Source of the DNA: Chiua virens
Lineage: Eukaryota > Basidiomycota > Agaricomycetes > Boletales > Boletaceae
Direction: 5' to 3'
Assembly (NCBI GenBank): GCA_019787685.1
Contig: JAHNUO010000044.1
Span: 62,001-126,000, forward strand
DNA length: 64,000 nt
Shown: positions 1-12,261 of the stretch, in pieces
How the letters are laid out: every line of letters begins with the position of its first letter
Numbering within the stretch: the stretch's first letter is position 1
Translations under genes and position numbers: made by a program
Notes under the pieces: model-generated
Seen by the model: the letters and a program-made list of their open reading frames with translations, nothing else
Told to the model about the DNA's origin: nothing
Databases searched by the model: none

Positions 1-867
1 AAGATATAAGATAGGAATGAATACACAAATGAAAGTGTTGCGACGGGGCATGGCTGGTGACCCCATACCTGCTCCACGTCCACATACTTAGAGCAAACGA
101 GGAGTACGCCCGCGGTTTCCCGTCAAGCTGTTTTCGGACAGAAACGGAGATAGTAGCTTGCATTTGGGCTGAAGTCGGAGCTGACCAGGAGCCGGTGTCA
201 TAAATGTGACATGAACCTCACACTCGTCATCAGTGTCATGACCTCCTCGGACTACTAGTACATATGTTGCAAGACAGTGTGCCAATCGACAGCAACCAAT
301 TAATTGCGTTCTCATTGCAAGTCTGCTTGGGCTGAAATGCTTGTGTTCTATTTAACGTTGATGTGAACAAAATCTCTGACGCTTGGATGATCAGAATTGT
401 CTAAAGTATGTCCGTAACCAAAAGACGACCAACGGGTTACGCTTGATAAATGAAAAGGAATGTCATACGAATGCGGGTACCTCGTGCCCCGACCAAGTGG
501 TGATACGCACGACATTATATTGAAGACGTTAAGATAGCGTCGTGATAAAATTTGACAAACTGGTACCAGACGAAGAAATATATATGTAGGGTCTGAAGGT
601 AGTCGGAAGCCAAGCAGACTGCACAGCAACTTGGAAGTCTAAATGAGATCCGTCGGGAAACCAGTGACGGGATCTAAGTGATGTACAATAATAATAGGTG
701 ATACTCTAGTGTGAAGTACTTTTTTCCGTCGAGTAATATTCACTGGTTCATCGAAGTCGATTGATACGGAAATCTGAATATAGAGACTGATATACTCCAA
801 GTGGTCAGCATACGCGCGTACAGGGAAGAGGTACTGTAGAGAGATTCACCTTATGCAAACGATTGGA
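1..867. other. no gene recognised
   Basis: Short open frames on both strands have no family resemblance and lack a convincing exon chain. The stretch runs up to the stop codon of the ICMT-like gene, so its right end probably holds that gene's 3' UTR. Confidence 0.4.
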
Positions 868-1619
868 TCAATACAGTCCAGGAACGAACCAAAATTTGGT
901 TGTCGCCGCGTACGCGTCCCATTCCGAACCAAACAACTTCTGGAGCTCCTTATCCTCAGCGATCGCACGGCTGACGCCCACGGATAGTGTCCAGGCCCAC
1001 CACGCAGCCCACAGGAGCCCTGATCCGATGGATCCGAGGACACTGCAGTCCACAACCAAGCTCCCCCCGGTCAAGTGGGAGAGTGTGATACCAATGACGA
1101 TTAGCATGGAACCGGTGTACGATGGGTGGCGAACGTAGCCGTAAGAACCGGACGTTACTAGTTTGTGATTGGGAAGGATGCTAAGATCGAAAGTGAAGAG
1201 GTGGCCGAGTTCTTGGAAACATCGAATGCGAATGAGCATGCCAACCACGGTCAAAAGCATGCCCGTCAAAAATAGAGGCGTGAGGGCGCGAGATCGAACC
1301 GAACGGCACATGCCCGCATCCACATATACTAATAACGAAGGGGAAAAGGATGCGCCGAAATGGTGGTTCACTGCATCAATAATTTCGAATGCGGTGATAC
1401 ACCACAAAAGCACGCCGTGAAGCTGTGATCATAATGAGGACGAGGTCGGCAGTGAATAGATAGTATAATCACTTTGAAGATTGCAGGGGCTATCCGCAAA
1501 GCACATGGCTCCTCTGTGTGATAGCGACCTTTCTCTGGCGTCTTGTTAGGGGGCACAAATGCACAATGATTGCATAATGCCTGAACCAGGACGAGGGCGG
1601 CACGAATCAAGAGTAACAT
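868..1619 (-). CDS. isoprenylcysteine carboxyl methyltransferase family protein
   Basis: Two exons (1473..1619 and 868..1422) joined across a 50-nt gt..ag intron give a 233-residue membrane protein. The C-terminal half carries the ICMT signature: LVTSGSYGYVRHPSYTGSML, the AdoMet-binding region with R-H-P-x-Y, followed by two hydrophobic segments, then a RAIAEDKEL stretch with acidic residues and an ending on FVPGLY. ICMT enzymes methylate the carboxyl group of C-terminal prenylcysteines of CaaX proteins in the ER membrane (Ste14 type). Many Agaricomycetes carry divergent ICMT-like paralogues, so the substrate is uncertain. The start at 1619 was chosen because the open frame upstream of it is low in hydrophobicity and family members begin at about this point. 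It is divergent from the DAHP synthase gene, with about 0.9 kb between them. Confidence 0.82.
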
Positions 1620-2512
1620 AACGAGGAGCTGAAGAGCAGAGGAGGGAGTCGAATGAATGTCAGAGGCAAGCGATCCTTTTATATCGGATAGCGACAGAGG
1701 GTGTGCCCGGGCACGCGCCGGCGTCTGCGGAGTGTATAGATCTGTGCCATGACCGCATCCAATCTGGCTAAGCCAGCTCATATGTGGCAAAAGAGGAAAA
1801 AGAACACCAGACAACCGTAAGATTGGTAAACGTTGAGTGTCAAGAGAGCGTCAAGCCGGCCACGTCCCAGACTTCCGTACGCGAGCACGGGGTCTTCTGA
1901 ATCCGACATGTCCCCGCGGCAGTTCCAAGGATATAATCGCGTCCGCGACAGACCGCCTCTGACCCCAATAGAATGAAGGGGTGCCGAGCTCACAAACATG
2001 TGTTGTGATCGTCCGCGGACAGGGCGGCCCGTCAGGAATGAAACTTGGCAATCTGAAATTTAGAACGAAAAGTAAATGGGGTGAATCTGTTTCATATCCC
2101 GTCCCTTTGAAATACGGCTCACGAAATATTATTGATTTCGCACGTCATCGCTAACCATAGTCATGAGTAACTGGAATCGGTCGCCTGCCAATGACGTTAT
2201 CTCCGAGGGATGAGAAGAAGCAGGGCTTGTCAACGTGGTAGGCTGTCTGGTGATGATTGGTCTGCGACCCTGACGAGCGTATTGCACTGCAAAGTTTTGA
2301 CTGTTCACGAACATCTTTGCGAGTTGAACGAAGTGGTGGAAAGCAAACTGTGACGACAAAACCACCGATCGCGATGGAGTTGCCAGTGAATTGATAGCAT
2401 CAGCCTGGGACACAGTAGTAATTATACTCGTCATCGTGACTCACATTTCCATCAAATAAACATCGGGCATTGAGACGACAAACCTCTTGAAATTCCTCTC
2501 CTTTCACCACCG
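1620..2512. other. divergent intergenic region
   Basis: Lies between two divergent starts and probably contains both promoters. Minus-strand open frames of 66-101 codons are present but match nothing I know and have no exon partners. Confidence 0.4.
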
Positions 2513-4917
2513 ATGTCAAACACAATGAAGGCAGAATGCTGGTCTCCGTCGTCGTGGAGGTCCAAAGTTGCCGCACAGGTGGGAAAACCGCGACCATTCG
2601 ATTTGGTCTTGCCTTAATTTTCATCCTCCATACTATCAGACCGTACAATACCCCGACCCAGAACATCTCTCTAGGTTTGCTCCACTTGATGTGATTCATA
2701 GTTTTCAATATTTATCGACGCATTGACAACAGTGTCTTGGCAAAGATCTCTACCTTGCCACCTCTTGTGACCCCATCCGAGGTTTTTTCGAACGTCTTAG
2801 GCGTATCATATTTGCGCTAATGCGGTCTCCGCAATGTTAGATCGAGCGTCTGCGTTTCCAACTAGCAGCGGTCCAGAGGAATGAGGCTTTCCTTCTTCAT
2901 GCGGGAGACTGTGCAGAGAGCTTCGATGCGTGTACACAAGTGCGTGCACAATCTTCGTCTCTCGATGAAATCTGTGCTAATCCTGGATACGACAGCAAAA
3001 CATATCTGCGAAAATCGGATTGATCCTCTCCTTTTCTCTCATACTGATATGGGGTGCTCGTCTTCCCGTCGTATGTCGATTCAGATGCATATAGTCATTG
3101 TCATAGCGATCATTCTCACAACTCGACTTACCTTCAGATACGCGTCGGTCGCATCGCAGGTCAATATGCCAAGCCGAGGAGCAGCGGAACCGAACGAATT
3201 GCGGATAAAGAGGTATTCAGCTTTCGGTGCGTTCAGCTATCCTGAGTTGGCAGATCATTTATGTTGAATATTTTTTCAGGGGAGATAACGTCAATGGGTG
3301 AGTTTGCGCATTCTGAAGTTCGTCCCTCCCGCTGTCCTCAACTCAGCCAACTATCAGTTTAGATCCAAACGACAGAACGCCAGATCCACAACGATTACTC
3401 AGGTAAGAGTAATCGTTGTCAATGGTTATCAGGTCTGTCTTACATAGACACAGTGCTTATTTCCATTCCACGGCAACATTGAACTATGTTCGCGGATCGC
3501 TCACGTCTGGATTTGCATCACTGCACCATCCACGAGATTGGTCTCTTTCCCATGTTCGCTCACCTTCCCTTCGGTATGTCCCATAGTATACCATTCTTTT
3601 TAGTCTGTTGCACCGCTGATCGACATTTCGTAAACCATGTAGAAGTGAATTCGAGAAGATCACAGAAGGGCTTTCTGATGCGTTAGACTTCTCCCGTACA
3701 ATCGGGGTGGATTCGGGCAAAGACAGTGTACCGTTCGAGCGCGGTGGAGGCCGCGGTGTCCTTGGCGAAGTAGACTTTTATACCAGGTTCGTCGAATGAT
3801 CTTACGCCGCAGCACAATGATATGTAATAACATGTTTGGCCAAGTCATGAGGGTCTCATGCTCGACTATGAACAAGCGCTTACACGCGAGTTCCCACTCG
3901 AAGAGTCTCTATCCGGAAAGTCACAAGAAAGTGGCCATTATAATACATCTGCCCACTTCTTGTGGATTGGTGATCGCACTCGACAACTTGATGGTGCGCA
4001 TGTCGAGTACTTCCGTGGCATCCGCAACCCGATCGGAATCAAGGTCGGTCCTACGTTAGGCAACGAAGAGCTGGTACAATTACTGGAGGGTAAGGAATCC
4101 ATTTCATTTGGCGCGCCAAATCATTGAGGATCGTCTTCCTTATTTCCTCCCCATATCATGTCACTTCCCAAGTCATCAACCCAGACAAGGAACCCGGTCG
4201 CGTCACGCTGATTACCCGTTATGGGGCCACCAAGGCAATCGCTATTCTTTGATCGTTTCTTTTTCACACATTTCATGACATCCCTTGATTACAGATAGAT
4301 AATCATCTTTCGGGTCATATCCGTGCTGTGCAGGTATCTGGGCATCCCGTCGCCTGGGTATGCGACCCCATGCATGGCAAGTGCGTCATTCATCCCCCTA
4401 CTTTATGCATCCGATGAGATACTGACAAAGGACGGGATCTGAACCCGCAGCACACTCACGTCCGGAACGGGTCTCAAGACACGTCACTTTGCAACGATCA
4501 TCGGCGAACTTACGTCTTGCATCAAGATCCACACAGCCTGCGGCTCCCGGTTGGGCGGCGTCAGTCTGGAATTCACTGGTGAACTCAACGACGAGGGGTT
4601 CAGCGTCACAGAATGCCTCGGCGGTAGTATGGAACTCAGTGAGGAAGAACTCGGGTTGAGATACCAAGTGCGTTCTTTTTGTGCAGTGGTCCTCTTGACC
4701 TAATTCCGAATATCTCCGATCAGTCGTTCTGCGACCCCCGACTCAATTTTGAGCAGTCTTTGGGTAAGTCATTCGGGTAATTGGTTTGGACCACTCGTCT
4801 CACAGCGATTCCGTCCCTGCAGACGTTGCTTTCTTGGTATCCAACTTTTTCAAAGAGGCACGTCGTGGAGTGTCGGGAGAGAATGACATCTATACCGCGC
4901 TCGGAGGAAAGAAGTGA
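2513..4917 (+). CDS. class II (plant-like) 3-deoxy-D-arabino-heptulosonate 7-phosphate synthase
   Basis: Catalyses the first step of the shikimate pathway, condensing phosphoenolpyruvate with erythrose 4-phosphate. Sixteen exons were joined: 2513..2578, 2640..2674, 2733..2781, 2841..2939, 2996..3070, 3138..3226, 3280..3297, 3358..3402, 3454..3573, 3643..3786, 3845..4089, 4173..4234, 4295..4380, 4451..4667, 4724..4763, 4823..4917. They total 1485 nt, a 494-residue protein, near the usual length. Visible motifs: W-S-P-S-S-W near the N-terminus, [10 protein letters not shown] (metal-ligand Cys about residue 74), [41 protein letters not shown] and VCDPMHGN. The intron 4235..4294 starts with gc, not gt. 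The gene converges on the HECT ligase gene with 191 bp between stops. Confidence 0.93.
4235..4294 (+). other. GC-AG intron in the DAHP synthase gene
   Basis: The reading frame continues from ...RYGATK to [13 protein letters not shown] only if a 60-nt intron beginning gcaatc and ending ttacag is removed; no gt is available at the exon end. The phase fits. Confidence 0.75.
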
Positions 4918-5108
4918 TGATATTGGTCTGAAAAACGGATCTATCGGAATAAACGGAATAACGAACGTTGTTTTGTATCTTTACACGTGCTACACGTCAA
5001 TGGGCGTGCGTCCAGTAGTGGAAGCCAGGAAGATATTCCAACAAGCAGAAGAAAATTTAAACCCTTGGCCCATAACATGGGACCCCGTGCGATGCTTCCT
5101 ACCCTTCA

Positions 5109-8100
5109 TCACGAGAGATCGAAACCCGCGCCCGATGAAATTGCCTGAAGGAGCTTTTCTCGAAGCACTTTCTCACTCGTGTACCTCGGAAGCTAGACAA
5201 AGGCGGTATATGTCAGCGCGAAGCGGTCTCGAAGCGATGGCGCAAGCAGTCGGAATTGATTTTACCTTCAGTAGGTTGACGCACGTGCTTGACGTAGGCA
5301 AGCGGTGTTGGTCGCTGCCAGCATCCCGAATTGCAAAGTACGGGTTCAGTTGTTTGAACCCTCTGCGTATTGTCGCGTCAGCATTCCATTCCGTCATAAT
5401 TGTCACGCAGCCAAAATCACTCACAATAATGGTGGTCGACTGCAGCTGGTAACAAAACGTAAAAATGCCCGCCTCTGTTCTTGGTCGAAGCTCTCCAGGA
5501 CCTAGAAGAGGGAGAAACCAATATTTTATCGGCGCTCCCAAAAGGTGAGCATCCGCAACTCACCTCCCAAAATGTTTGGATGGTCGGTTCGTCGTTGTCG
5601 TACAATCCGCCATAATTGGTGTGTTGTCTCAAATCGTCCAGGTCCACAGGGGCGTTCACGCCACCCAGTAAAATCTGCAATTCTTGTTGATTGAACATAC
5701 TAAAAGGAGCGACCTGTCAGCACTCTGCTCCCATCCCTCCATCGCGTCTAGTATAACGACGGCAAGTTTTTGGGACACGCACCGGAGCCATTTTGGGTCT
5801 ATCATTTCCGAAAGACCTTCGAAGAATGCTTCGCTTTGCAGCTTTATTTGCTTACTGAGCTTGTAGTGGGACATAAGATATATGTATTGGAGTCTGTTCT
5901 CTCTTGTCACGGGGATATTACTGCCATTGGGGATAAGGTCGATGGCTTTCGCAACTCCAAATTCTATCGTCGAATATTCAAGGTTTGAACTCGGCTGTCC
6001 AGGGAGACATGACCTACCTTCAGTAGCGACGGTGAAATTCAGTGACAAGTCGTCCATATTACCTGTGTAATTCTTCAGGAAGATGAGTCCCTGATAGAGA
6101 TCTGGATCTAGAGACGCGAGATCATCAAGGAAGCTCTGCTTTCCCAGCCACTGGATGTTCGTCAGCCTACTGTGCATCCACTATCGAACACTTCACCTTC
6201 GCGAGGAAAAATCCGGCGAACGCTACCTCCACCAGAATACCCTCATATAACGCTTTCCCCAAAATGCGACCAATGAATCGATACCAATTGAGGCTGTGTG
6301 CTGCACGCCAGGGAAAATAATTATTAGCAGTCAAAGTAGTATAGTGCACGACTTACGCTCAGTAGCGTAGGAATGAGGGTTAGGATAGATCTCGTTTTTC
6401 TTGTTCGCAAGCCACAATCCACGGTCCGTATCAAAAACCTCCTTGCACAACGAGGTGAAGAATTCTTTAAACACTCCACCACCATCGATTCCAGCCCTTT
6501 GTTATGACATGTTCAGAATTCCCAGAAATGTATACTTTAAGGAAAAATCAACTCACTCCGGTTCTCCGAACTGGTCGATGAAAGTGATACTAATTGGAGC
6601 TCGAAGGTCTACTTCCGAGAGTCGATCGTATCCGTCCTCAGCAATGTGGGTTCTTCTAATAGATGCTTCCGTTTTGCCTCTGCGCGAAAATTGGTCGAAA
6701 CCTCTATTTTCCATGTCGCTCTGAACAAATCGGCGGAAAATGTGCACCCGGGTCTCGAATGGTATAGCAAACGGAATGTTGTTGAGCACTCCTAATCGTG
6801 GAGATAAACGAACCAATTGGCGACGGGCACTAGAGCGAGGGACTGATGATTCGTCAACTTGTTGTTCCTCGTACCTGAGATATGCAAAGTGAGTTTTTAT
6901 GAAAACACGTCCGAATTAGAATAGTTCGTACACGGCCGCCTCAATGAAAGAGTTCATATCTATTTGAGAACTCAACTGCCAGTGGTCCTCTGGCATGAAT
7001 GGTCGTCGAGATCTATTCAAAGTATCAGTTGGATTTAACCCAAAAGAATCGTATCAGTCGCACTCTCTAGCGTGGATCGCCTGTAAACACTTGGTAATCC
7101 TATCACGCACGCCCTCCCAAGAAAGGTTGAGCCCGGGAGCCATTGTTTCCTGTATTTTTGCTTGGTCTTCTCTCCAGTACAATGTAAAAGCGATGTTGAA
7201 GAGGGTTCGCGAGAATGGAATGAGTTCATTCAAGGTGAGTGTAGTTCGAGAGCCGGAGAAGAATTCGTCATCAGTCATAGTCAGGAGGGATTGCGTATAT
7301 AAGTCGGTAAGGAGAAGCAATGGTGGCCAATATGACCCAAGGGAGGGATCTTGATAAGTCGATCAGGTTCGTGTAGTTTGGGGTAAGAAAAGGTCTTGGA
7401 CACATACCCATGAGTGATGAAAGATTTTCATCGCAACCAAGTGGTGTTGTTCGGACATATTCGCGGTATATCTCGCGCACGAGACCTCCGCCACCATACA
7501 AGAGTAAGGTGGTAAGAGCCTTTTCCTTCCTCGCGGGCCAGACAACATTGAGACTGAGGAGCATTGGAACCAAGTCTGAGAGCAGCTCTGGATGCTTTTG
7601 CGCAGTTTTCAGCAGTGCATTTAGATGGTTCGGAGATGGTAACATTTGCAGACGCTTTCTGGTCCGCAAGTCGATGGGTGGGAGGGCGGATCGCGAAGCC
7701 ATAATCTTTACTGGAGGTCCGGAATCTGAGTCACTGTCGTCTGCCCAAGGCGCTGGCGCCGCTTGAGAGTTCTGAGGTTGCGGTGGTTCCAGAGCGTGGA
7801 GCGGCAACACATTTAATAAAGCGGAAAGGAGCTGAAGGTAAACCTTCAGCGATGATACTGGGAGAGTCGAATATCGAGGAGGGGTAAAGGCGAGAAGATT
7901 TGCAACAATATTGATCTGTGACGGTGTGGATGTTATGGCGATGATGTCGGGAATACACGATGATAGCACATGCAGATAGGCGAGAGGAAGTTGTCCGGAT
8001 AGTTCTGAGAGTGATGCAAGAGGGATACGGTAAGGAAGTAAGGGAAGTGCAAAGATGTGCGAGACGAAATCCCTAAAACACATGGTAAATAGTTCTTGCG

Positions 8101-8927
8101 ACGACGTGAGCTGAGAGAGCGGGAGATAGAGAATTTTCACGAGATAAGGGAGCGATGGGTTATCCTTGGTCTCCGGTTCCTGTGTGAAATGATGAATTGT
8201 TAGAGCCTATATGCGGCCCAGAGGAATGAGTTTCACTAACAATTGTCGTTATAGCACGTGCGAGGTATTGGTAGGCACCCTTGTGCGTGACCCGCTGTGA
8301 TACGCGTAGTGACAGCTCAACCCCGGATGGTCCGAGAAGAGTTGCGGTCGATGATGGATCCAGAAGTTTGCACAACACCTGGAGATGCGGCACAGCAGCA
8401 GGAACACTGAAAGGCGTAAAACAGCAGGTCGCCTACGCAATGCTAGATGACTTACCCCGCTCTACTTGATATGGAATGAAGCAGCAAAACAGCAACGCGA
8501 CACAGAAGAGTTATCCAATGATCCCGATCAGGACCCTGCGCCGGTCCAAACAACAGCGCTGCCACTAGGGTTAGAAGACGCCATCATCAGGAGAACACAA
8601 AGTACCATCATCTTGGGACATTCTTTCGGACCATATGCTGAGAAGTTCCTCATCTTGTCCAACAAGGACCAGACAACGCAGGGCTGTGAGGCAAGTGACT
8701 TTCTCAAGGAATACTTGACGCAATTGCTGTCGGATACGCCGGGATTCACTTGCACCACGCCACCACGACTGTATTCGAATGGCATTCTCTTCTCGCTTGC
8801 GCTGCGCCTCCCGTTCCATCCGCCGAGCCCGCGCTTGGTCCAGAATCGCAGCTTGAGATGATACGGAAGTGGAGCCTCCTAAGTTGATCTCGCGCCGCCT
8901 AAGTTCATTTCCGAATAATGGAAGCAT
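5109..8927 (-). CDS. HUL5: HECT-type E3 ubiquitin ligase, HUL5/UBE3B-UBE3C group
   Basis: Transfers ubiquitin from an E2 to substrates through a thioester cysteine; HUL5-type ligases extend chains on proteasome-bound and misfolded proteins. Fifteen exons: 8606..8927, 8456..8564, 8241..8406, 7408..8179, 7064..7349, 6932..7012, 6557..6874, 6357..6496, 6197..6300, 6018..6150, 5783..5963, 5564..5699, 5425..5501, 5266..5362, 5109..5192. They total 3006 nt, 1001 residues, as expected for the family. The N-terminus starts MLPLFG and carries an IQ motif (AIRIQSWWRG). The HECT domain shows HSLNWYRFIGRILGKALYEG, WLGKQSFLDDLASLDPDLY, LRQHTNYGG and, near the end, LPTSSTCVNLL with the catalytic Cys at about residue 969, finishing on AGFDLS. 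All introns are gt..ag and 41-83 nt long. Confidence 0.95.
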
Positions 8928-9639
8928 GTTCAGAATATCTGTTCGTTGATATGCAGCTGGGAGTGATTTATCCTCTTGAAAGTAGAAGTAAGCGACAACA
9001 AGTGAGGAGGCAAGATGATCGCGCGTTCATCATCAAAACATAGCGGTTATGTAACCCTAACCCTACCATAGGTGCATTACTAAGAAATGCTCGTATCTTC
9101 GTGTTCATTCCAAATCTTTACAACCTACCTTCAAATCCAACTAGGAAACCTGATGCAGTCCACTTCTCAATCTGACCTAGTATTAACGCGAAGCAAGAAA
9201 CCAACGCCTGCAAGAATAAGATAGGCTTCACCTGAGAGTTCGCTGGTCTTATCCTATATGTATTACTTATCCAATCTAGTCGCTGGATTAACTTCTGGAC
9301 CCAAGTTCAATCTCGCCCCCACACCGAGGATTGGGCTCTCTTGTCGTTCAGAATTGACTTTTCCACTCCGTATGTGTCACGCGTCGGGTACCTCAAGGGA
9401 ATAGACGAGCGACATTCGACGCAAGTTCGGACATCAGCACAGTTCAAGTGTCTGGCGATTACCAAGTTGAGTGTCGACGAACGATGTACCATCAGTCATA
9501 GTATTTTGGTTCATCGATGAGGCATTACTTAGGCTGTTGTTCCTACCTGACTCCGAGTCCTTACGGATTTTCTCAAAACTGATGGCATCACAGAGTAACG
9601 TCTTGCTTTCTTATTGGCGTTCGTCGTCCCCTCACGTCT
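8928..9639. other. intergenic, probable HECT-gene promoter
   Basis: No gene seen. It holds a two-copy telomere-like motif (taaccctaaccc, 9052..9063) about 125 bp upstream of the HECT ligase start codon. Confidence 0.4.
9052..9066 (+). promoter_or_regulatory. telomere-like (telo-box) dimer
   Basis: Two tandem taaccc units plus a partial third. Such interstitial motifs are known promoter elements (Rap1/Tbf1/Teb1-type binding) in some fungi; a role here is inference from position only. Confidence 0.3.
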
Positions 9640-10489
9640 ATGCGGTTTTGTAGGTTTTACGCTACAAAGTTCGGTTTCGAGAGCAGATACGCTGCCTTCC
9701 AAGAGCACACTCTCATATCTGCGGACCTGGCTTGCAAAGCGTCCATTGCGAGTCAACCGTTTCTGACCCCGTCCAATATTAGATTCCCAACAAGATCGCT
9801 TTTGAACAAGCTGCCTCGATCTGTATCGGTATCATGCCGTTCGCAGTTACCTACATTCCGGAACCCCACGGGTTTGGTTTCACCGCTTCGTTCAAGAGCG
9901 AGAACGGGGTTGGAAAATATACAGGACAGCCAATTTAAGTTCTCATCATGGCAGGCGCCTGTTCGCTAGGCCAAAATGGCAAGTCCATGTACACCCTTGA
10001 CCACGCCCGACTACTGACACAAAAACCCACCACCAGCCATTTAACTTGCCAGGCTTTCCGGATTCTCCCCAATCGTCACCACTGCGTCCCTGCATAATGC
10101 AGACCACCTCCAGTCCCTCGAGGCCACTCACGTACTGGTTCGCCGTCTAACCAAGGACGTACGGAAGGAAAGGATTGCATAGATCTGCGACGGCACACCA
10201 CTTCTGTACGCGTTTGGCACGATCTCTGTCGAGGAAACCCAGCGGGCTGCATACGAGTCCCTCGCGCCGGGCGGAAAGCTCACTGAGGTGTTTCAACACT
10301 TTTCACCCAGGCACGACCCAGAGAGCGGCAAGAAGGTATTACAAGCATGGACTTGCCGAAGGCAAAATCAATGTTGTGGAAGTGCTCCCAGATGGACTGA
10401 ATGGTGTGAAGGCAGGGCTAGAGAGGCTAGAGCGTGGCGAGGTAAGCGCCTGCAAGCTTAACATTCGACCGCAAGAAACAGAGTTTTGA
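9640..10489 (+). pseudogene. decayed zinc-type alcohol dehydrogenase / quinone oxidoreductase
   Basis: Family-like segments lie in order but in different frames and interrupted by stops. They are YAAFQEHTLISADLACK (9679 on), IPNKIAFEQAASICIGIMPF (9783 on), GKYTGQPI (stop) VLIMAGACSLGQN (the GxGxxG-like nucleotide-binding turn), SGFSPIVTTASLHNADHLQS, EATHVL and, at the 3' end, VEVLPDGLNGVKAGLERLE. There is a TAA inside the Rossmann fold and another stop after DVRKERIA, plus at least two frame changes; the single recognisable intron (9739..9782) begins gc instead of gt. The N-terminal catalytic domain is mostly missing. An active enzyme would reduce quinones or aldehydes with NADPH. The copy is almost certainly non-functional. 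Confidence 0.8.
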
Positions 10490-10590
10490 GGACACGTTTA
10501 TTCCGCTCTTTCACAAATTTCCAGCATTCGATCGATGTACTATTCAGTTTGTCCACCGTATTGTTTGTAAAAATAGAAATCAAGATGTGA

Positions 10591-11328
10591 TTACATGAAA
10601 TCCCGGAGGAAGGCAATCGAGCGCACATTGTATGTGGCACCACGAGTTATCATTGCAGTGGGATTCTGGGAATCGGGATGCTTTAATACAAAAATCGAAG
10701 CCACAGCATGCAATACTTGGTAGCCATCGAATCAAAGCCAGACCTGCCTCGGCGCAGGCCTACACCTGCCTGTTCTCCTTCACATCCCACAAGCCACACC
10801 GTCCCTCACCGACCATTCTCACTGAATATTCCTTCTCAACCCATGGCACCCACACGAGCGTGTCGAAAAGTTTGGCATCATTTGCCGACACGGCCGCGGC
10901 ATACTTAGCTCCACCTGGTGCATAACAGGATTCAATGCACCGTTACAGACAGACTTGTGACAAGATTCTTCACCTGCATTAGCTGCCATCATGAGTGGCC
11001 CCGCGAGAGGAACGCCAATCTCTCCCCAACCAGTGAGGACGGACGTGAGCCCGATGACGACGGAAGCCGTCCCCATTGCACACGCCGTCCCGATGGTGGC
11101 GCCCATTTTCCAGGAATCCTTCGGACAAAACTCGCGCGATCGACAGACTCGACCGACATGGTCTTGTCGCTCGACCCAGCGCGCCTGAAATCCGAGTGGG
11201 AGTGTCGGGATGTCTTTCGTCCAGCGCTCGCCTGGCTGAAGGTTGTTCTTCCAGTGTGCTGGTGCGACAATGAAGAAGGCAATATGGATGGCTTCGTCGA
11301 GGTTGTTGATTATGGTGAGATTTGGCAT
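10591..11328 (-). CDS. conserved fungal protein of unknown function (197 aa)
   Basis: Three exons (10974..11328, 10766..10914, 10591..10680) total 594 nt. The N-terminus MPNLTIINNLDEAIHIAFF, with LQPGERWTKDIPTLPLGF, looks like a beta-rich domain. A glycine/alanine-rich hydrophobic middle follows (about residues 75-120, two possible membrane or buried helices), then FDTLVWVPWVEKEYSVR and a C-terminal ITRGATYNVRS strand. I recall similar basidiomycete proteins with this N-terminus and a WVPW-type motif, all uncharacterised. Introns are 59 and 85 nt, both gt..ag. It lies between two pseudogenes but its own frame is intact. No function is proposed. Confidence 0.62.
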
Positions 11329-12261
11329 CCTTATCTTTCTGGCGCGATGAATGGGTTCGAGGATGCCAGGCTGAGAGGGTGGGCGAAGGGCGAGCGCGTG
11401 AGTTGAGGTTTAAGGACAACGAGGTGCAAGTGTGTTATTTATTGGAAACAGGCGAAGGCGGCTATGCGGCGCAACCCCTGTGGTTGAATTAGAAGGAACA
11501 CGCGGCACTTGCGAAGTCCACGACTCAGCATCGAAGTCAAGATTCATTGACTATGGTCCTAGAACGCCGTCTTCCACCGTGGTTGTTCGCTCCGAGTTCA
11601 AACATCTATGCGTAGCAATATCACTGCCCGGATCCGCCCAAATAGGCTTAGACTCCCTGAGGCCGAGTTAAATCGAACATCCATCCATCCAGCCTAGGGT
11701 TCGACGTTGAACTTCTCATAGAAGCATCGGAGATAGTCCTCGAACAGTGGCACGTTGGCGGTTCTTCGGCAGCAAGCCACACCGTACGCATGCCCATTGT
11801 CCAGAGTTACGTGGCGACGGTTGACCCACCAGGTGAGCAGACTGCTTGGGTTCTAGGTCCTAGTCGTCACAATCTTGGAAGTGTCCTTCGTCATGAGCGC
11901 CGACTCGGCGCCAAGTGACATTTACCACTTCATTTTCCTAACGAACATCCGCATGGATAAGATTCATCGATTTTGAAGTGGTTATCAGACTCACCACTGT
12001 GCCGACTCCATAAAAGTGGTGGAACCTATGGGGAAAGTGGCACATCGATGTTGTTGGAAAGTTTGGCGAGAAACTCAGACTGACCATCGTCGCCCGCTCC
12101 CGTTTCAATCTTGATAAATTTGAATAGAGTTGTCCCGTGAAATGATAAAGTAGCATATCACTGGCACTACCTGCTCTTTTCACAATGCCTACTCGACAGG
12201 AGCAAGCAGAATTTGTGTGGGTTGTGATCGATATCAATAATTACCTCAACCTTAGTACTGG
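11329..12261. other. no gene recognised
   Basis: Short open frames only. The right end may hold remnants of the 3' part of the Tat-SF1-like pseudogene; nothing else could be identified. Confidence 0.35.

Noticed and set aside
4781..5452. Long plus-strand open frame of 223 codons
   Set aside because: It overlaps the last DAHP synthase exon in a wrong frame and lies antisense to the last HECT exons, both strongly supported.
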